Both the position numbers and the translations under genes were made by a program. The notes below the pieces were generated by a model. It did no database searches. It had not been told where the DNA came from and worked only from the letters and a program-made list of their open reading frames with translations. Positions 60,204-64,000 of a stretch of 64,000 nucleotides of DNA are shown here, one piece after another. The first letter of the stretch is position 1. Each line of letters begins with the position of its first letter. This DNA comes from Ruegeria intermedia (GTDB lineage Bacteria > Pseudomonadota > Alphaproteobacteria > Rhodobacterales > Rhodobacteraceae): the NCBI RefSeq assembly GCF_900129345.1, contig NZ_FQVK01000006.1, positions 1 to 64,000 on the forward strand. The letters run 5' to 3'.

Positions 60204-61538
60204 TCACAAATAGTCGGCCCGTTGCAGCCCGTATTTGGCCATCTTCTCGTTCAGCGTCCGGCGCGGCAGGCACAATTCCTCCATCACCGAAGCGATCGAC
60301 CCCTTGTGCCGCCGCATGGTGTTGTCGATCAGCATCCGTTCGAACGCCTCAACGTATTCCTTCAGCGGCTTGCCCTCGGTGGTCATCACCGGCTGCATTT
60401 CCTCGTGATCCGACATCAACAGCGACGCGATGGTGCCCGAACCGCGCCGCGATTGCAGAACCGCGCGTTCGGCGATGTTGATCAACTGGCGCACGTTGCC
60501 CGGCCATGGGGCCTGCAACAGCTGCGCGGCCTCCTGGGCGCTGACTTGCGGCGCCTCGCAGCCATATTCCTCGGCAAACTGCTCGCTCAACCGCGTGAAC
60601 AGGGTCAGGATATCCTCGCCCCGCTGCCGCAGCGGCGGCATGGTGATGCGCAGCGCCGCCAGACGATAGAACAGATCGGGCCGCAGCACATCCTCGCTGG
60701 TCTTGCCCGCTTCCTGCAGGTTCGAGATCGCAACGATCCGGGTCTCGGCCGGCGTTCCCTGCTCGTTCATCACGCTCAGCAGCCGCGCCTGCAGCGTGTC
60801 GCTCAGCGCCTCGATGTCCTCCAGCACCAAAGTGCCGCCGCGGGCTTCCTCGATGGCGGGCAGCTGCGTGTCCTCGGGCATCATCGGACCGAACAGTCTC
60901 TTGGCCAGCGCCTCTTCTTCCAGCGCGGCGCAGGAAACCAGAACGAATTTCTTGCCCGCCCGGCTTCCCACTGCATGCAGCGCGTGCGCCACCAGGGTCT
61001 TGCCGGTGCCAGTTTCGCCGTCGATCAGCACGTGCCCGTCAGCCTGACCCAGGTCCAGAATATCCTCGCGCAACCGCTCCATCACCGGGCTGGCGCCGAT
61101 CAGCTTGTTCATGATCTGGGTGCCGCCCGACAGCTCGCGCCGCAGCGCCCGGTTGTCCAGCGTCAGCCGCCGCGCGTTGCTGGCGCGTTTGGCCAGCTCC
61201 GACATCCGATCGGGGTTGAACGGCTTTTCTAGAAAATCGAACGCCCCCACCCGCATCGCCTCGACCGCCATCGGCACGTCGCCGTGACCGGTAATCATGA
61301 TCACCGGCAAGGTGCTGTCGGCGCCCATCAGCTTTTTCAAAAGCTGAATGCCATCCATGCCGGGCATCTTGATGTCCGAGATCACGATCCCCGGATAATC
61401 GGGCCCCAGAACCTTCAACGCATCTTCCGCGCTGGCGAAAGTCTCGGTGTCGTAACCGGACAGCGCCAACCACTGGCTGATCGACTGGCGCATGTCCTGT
61501 TCATCATCCACGATGGCAATCTTCATGGCCTGTGCCAT
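60204..61538 (-). CDS. dctD: DctD-like response regulator, GAFTGA loop missing
   Basis: 444 residues. The receiver domain has Asp55 in GIVISDIKMPGMDG and Lys in DFLEKPFNP. The AAA+ domain has Walker A GETGTGKT (174-181) and a weakened Walker B GGTLVLEDIEAL. The C-terminal Fis helix-turn-helix is SIASVMEELCLPRRTLNEKM. The loop that contacts sigma-54 normally reads GAFTGA; here LFG is followed by PMMPEDTQLPAIEEA, several residues shorter. It is coupled to dctB (13 bases) and would control C4-dicarboxylate or related uptake, but probably not through sigma-54. Confidence 0.88.
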   Translation of the reverse strand: MAQAMKIAIVDDEQDMRQSISQWLALSGYDTETFASAEDALKVLGPDYPGIVISDIKMPGMDGIQLLKKLMGADSTLPVIMITGHGDVPMAVEAMRVGAFDFLEKPFNPDRMSELAKRASNARRLTLDNRALRRELSGGTQIMNKLIGASPVMERLREDILDLGQADGHVLIDGETGTGKTLVAHALHAVGSRAGKKFVLVSCAALEEEALAKRLFGPMMPEDTQLPAIEEARGGTLVLEDIEALSDTLQARLLSVMNEQGTPAETRIVAISNLQEAGKTSEDVLRPDLFYRLAALRITMPPLRQRGEDILTLFTRLSEQFAEEYGCEAPQVSAQEAAQLLQAPWPGNVRQLINIAERAVLQSRRGSGTIASLLMSDHEEMQPVMTTEGKPLKEYVEAFERMLIDNTMRRHKGSIASVMEELCLPRRTLNEKMAKYGLQRADYL

Positions 61539-61551
61539 AGCTAGATCCTCG

Positions 61552-63324
61552 TCATTCTGCGGCCTCCAGGCCGTCTTGCCCCAGAATGGGCAGTTGCATC
61601 TCGAATACCGCGCCGCCGTTCTGGCCGTTGCGCGCGGTCAGCCGTCCGCCATGGTCGTTCACGATACCCGACGAGATGGCAAGCCCCAAGCCGACCCCGT
61701 CACCGGCGCGCTTCGTGGTGTAGAAGGGCTCGAACAGGTTCTCGATATTCTCGATCCCATGGCCGTTGTCACGCACCGCCAGCACGGCGGTTTCGCCCGC
61801 GGCCAGTATGATCTCCACTTCGGGCTCCGCCACTGATTTGGTGGCGTCCAGCGCATTGCGCAAGAGGTTCACCATGACCTGCTCCAGCCGCATCCGATCG
61901 CCCATCACGATCACCGGGTCCTCGGGCAGGATCTGGCTGATCTTGACATGGCGCTGACGCAGTTGCGGTTCCATCATCGACAGGGACGAGGCCAGCGCCT
62001 CGCCAAGATTCACGGGCGAAAACGCATCCGCCCCCTTGCGCGCATAGGACTTGAGCTGCCGCGTGATCGCGCCCATCCGCTCGATCAGGCCATCGATACG
62101 GCCAAAGCTGGCCAGCGCCTCTTCGGGGCGGTTGCGGCGCAGCAGCAGCCGCGCGCCCGCCAGATAGGTCTTCATCGCCGCCAACGGCTGATTCAGCTCG
62201 TGGCTCACGGCCGCCGACATCTCGCCCAGAGCGGCCAGTTTCGAGCTTTGCGCCAGCGTCTGTTCCGCCACTTCCAGCGTCTTTTCGACCCTTTCGCGCT
62301 CGGCGATTTCACGCTGCAGACGGGCATTCAATGCGCGAAGCTCCGCCGACTCGCGCTGAAACAGCGCCATGCGGAACGTGGCCCTGCGGCTGAGCGCATA
62401 AAAGGCCAGCGCCAGCAGAATCGCGAAACCCATGATCTCGAGCGCCAGAACGCTGTTCACCTTTTCACGGATCGAGGAATAGGTCGTGAACGAGGTCATC
62501 TTCCAACCCCGAAACGGAATCCGCGTCTCCATCCGCATGACCGCCTCGCCCTGCAGATAGGCATCGGGCGGCAGAGCCGTCCAGTCCGCGGTGGCCCGTA
62601 TGGCGCGCTCGATGGCCCCCTGCGGGTGCTGCCGCAACAGCGCCTCCTGCTCGTTCAACCCACGCCACTGCGGTTCGGTCGACAGGATGATCGTTCCGGT
62701 GCTGTCGGTCACCATCACGGCATCCGAAATTCCGGCCCAGGCGCTTTCGAATTTCTGCAGGTCCACCTCGACGACGATCACGCCCAGAATCTCGGCCCCG
62801 GATTCAAGCCGCCGCGAATAGACGAAACGATAGCCGCCGGCCTCGCGCGGGATGACCGAGAAGATCGTTGCATTGGACCGGATCGCCTCGACGAAATAGG
62901 CCGCGCTGCGGTGCCCTTCGCCCAACCGGTTGCGGTCGGTCGCGGCGACCGCCCGGCCGTCGCGGTCCAGCAGCATCAGCGACGCCGCGCCGATTTCCTC
63001 GACAAAGGACAGCAGGCGTTGCGTCGACAACGAGAAATCGCCCGACTGCAAGGCCGAGATCAACGTCGGGTCCCGCGCCAGCAACTGCGGCACGATGGCG
63101 TTGCGGCGCAGTTCGCTCAGCAAATTCCCGGAATACAAAGCCAGGCGCAGCTCGGCCCGATTGTGGGTGGATTCGGTGAACCGGTCGGTCAGCAGGCTGT
63201 TGGTGACCCACACGGTCGCCACCGCGGCCAGCAACAGGACGAACACCGCCAACCGCAACCGCCACCCCAGCGGGGCGACGCTGCCGAAGATCGATTTCCA
63301 GCCCTTTTGCGCGTTTGGTATCAT
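61552..63324 (-). CDS. dctB: DctB-like sensor histidine kinase
   Basis: 590 residues. Two membrane spans (about 25-44 and 291-311) flank a periplasmic PAS-like double sensor domain. A short coiled coil leads to the H-box AVSHELNQPLAAMK with His375; N-box VMVNLLRNALDATKS, G1 VRDNGHGIEN and G2 GLGLAISSGIV follow. DctB kinases sense succinate-type acids. No dctPQM transporter genes are adjacent in this window, so the signal is not certain. Confidence 0.88.
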   Translation of the reverse strand: MIPNAQKGWKSIFGSVAPLGWRLRLAVFVLLLAAVATVWVTNSLLTDRFTESTHNRAELRLALYSGNLLSELRRNAIVPQLLARDPTLISALQSGDFSLSTQRLLSFVEEIGAASLMLLDRDGRAVAATDRNRLGEGHRSAAYFVEAIRSNATIFSVIPREAGGYRFVYSRRLESGAEILGVIVVEVDLQKFESAWAGISDAVMVTDSTGTIILSTEPQWRGLNEQEALLRQHPQGAIERAIRATADWTALPPDAYLQGEAVMRMETRIPFRGWKMTSFTTYSSIREKVNSVLALEIMGFAILLALAFYALSRRATFRMALFQRESAELRALNARLQREIAERERVEKTLEVAEQTLAQSSKLAALGEMSAAVSHELNQPLAAMKTYLAGARLLLRRNRPEEALASFGRIDGLIERMGAITRQLKSYARKGADAFSPVNLGEALASSLSMMEPQLRQRHVKISQILPEDPVIVMGDRMRLEQVMVNLLRNALDATKSVAEPEVEIILAAGETAVLAVRDNGHGIENIENLFEPFYTTKRAGDGVGLGLAISSGIVNDHGGRLTARNGQNGGAVFEMQLPILGQDGLEAAE

Positions 63325-63360
63325 GGGGCGAAGCTACGCGCCCACGCCCCTGACCTCAAG

Positions 63361-64000
63361 TCACGCAGGTGTCAGCACCCCCGCCAATGCGCGGAAGAGC
63401 GCCACCCCGTCGGTGCCGCCATGCGCAGGATCCGCCGCCCGTTCGGGATGGGGCATCATCCCCAGCACGCGCCGGTTGTGCGACAGGATGCCGGCAATAT
63501 TCCCGCTCGAACCGTTCGGATTGTCGACATAGGTAAACGCGATTCGGTCCTCGTCTCGCAGGCGGCTGATGGTATCGTCATCGGCGAAATAGTTGCCGTC
63601 GTGATGTGCGATCGGAATGCGGATCACGTCGCCGGAGTCATAGCCCCGGGTAAAGGCGCTGTCGGCGGTCTCGACCTTCAATTCCACCGTGCGGCAGATG
63701 TATTTCAACCCGGCATTCCGCAGCAGAGCGCCCGGCAGAATGCCGGTCTCGGTCAGGATCTGGAACCCGTTGCAGGTGCCGATGGCATAGCCGCCGCGTT
63801 CGGTATGTTCGACCACGGCCTTGCAGATCGGCGACTGCGCGGCGATCGCGCCGCAACGCAGGTAGTCGCCATAGGAAAACCCGCCCGGAACGCCCACGAT
63901 GTCCACGCCCTGCGGCAGTTGGGCATCCTTGTGCCAGACCATGTCGACCTGGAACCCGGCCTGCTCGAAGGCAACGGCAAGATCCCGGTCGCAGTTGGAT
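63361..64000 (-). CDS. purQ: Phosphoribosylformylglycinamidine synthase subunit PurQ, 5' end cut by window edge
   Basis: The visible 212 residues begin with [16 protein letters not shown] and lack the first few residues. The glutaminase nucleophile is in [11 protein letters not shown], with [16 protein letters not shown] and the catalytic [14 protein letters not shown] at the end. It supplies ammonia to PurL in the fourth step of purine synthesis. No purS is visible because the gene continues past the window. Confidence 0.94.
   Translation of the reverse strand, partial: SNCDRDLAVAFEQAGFQVDMVWHKDAQLPQGVDIVGVPGGFSYGDYLRCGAIAAQSPICKAVVEHTERGGYAIGTCNGFQILTETGILPGALLRNAGLKYICRTVELKVETADSAFTRGYDSGDVIRIPIAHHDGNYFADDDTISRLRDEDRIAFTYVDNPNGSSGNIAGILSHNRRVLGMMPHPERAADPAHGGTDGVALFRALAGVLTPA

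Overview
The window is typical of a marine alphaproteobacterium of the Rhodobacteraceae (Roseobacter group). Indicators are a ctrA-sciP cell-cycle pair, a circularly permuted two-piece tmRNA with tag ANDNRAPVAVAA, an alphaproteobacterial SspB, a LexA box of the GAAC-N7-GAAC type, GC-rich codon use, and DMSP-degradation genes (dmdA, acuI, a methanethiol oxidase). Almost all of it is chromosomal backbone. The only mobile-element trace is a tyrosine recombinase at the left edge whose catalytic tyrosine codon reads Asn.

Layout. 0.1-1.5 kb: integrase relic. 1.9-10.3 kb: a secreted or membrane-anchored coiled-coil protein, then a + strand operon (MDR reductase, livHMGF, acyl-CoA synthetase, periplasmic binding protein) for uptake and CoA activation of an unidentified carboxylate. 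10.4-11.3 kb: rplM-rpsI behind a good sigma-70 promoter. 11.5-19.7 kb: MocR regulator divergent from a DUF1127 gene, thioesterase, enoyl-CoA hydratase, a structured intergenic element, trmFO, methyltransferase, gluQ, hisI, Fe-S scaffold, MarC, and a 40-residue membrane protein behind a LexA box. 19.8-25.2 kb: recG, ligA, ctrA, sciP. 25.3-38.2 kb: mnmA, then a long - strand envelope cluster frr-uppS-cdsA-dxr-rseP-(small ORF)-bamA-ompH-fabZ-lpxA-lpxI-lpxB-(membrane protein).

38.4-46.0 kb is the most interesting stretch. A - strand operon, DUF2182-DUF1326-DinB-dmdA-acuI, faces a GntR/FCD regulator across tandem TGTCAGACA-type sites. Just beyond lie mtoX (methanethiol oxidase) and a HupE-like membrane protein. 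DmdA demethylates DMSP, its downstream branch releases methanethiol that MtoX can oxidise, and AcuI detoxifies acryloyl-CoA. The Cys-rich DUF1326 and the DUF2182 membrane protein are plausible metal-handling partners, but this is inference.

46.0-49.0 kb: ssrA, a SnoaL-like protein, chrA and sspB, so the tmRNA tag and the adaptor that recognises it are close neighbours. 49.0-56.9 kb: secreted protein, fumC, two small genes (DUF4169, RHH), tag, class I aldolase, and a cytochrome P450/hydrolase pair behind ccdA, then a TusA-like protein. 56.9-64.0 kb: rne, a dctB-dctD two-component pair whose regulator lacks the sigma-54 GAFTGA loop, and the 3' part of purQ, cut by the window edge. A 27-bp intergenic repeat followed by a G/C hairpin occurs twice, directly after the dmdA and dctD stop codons.
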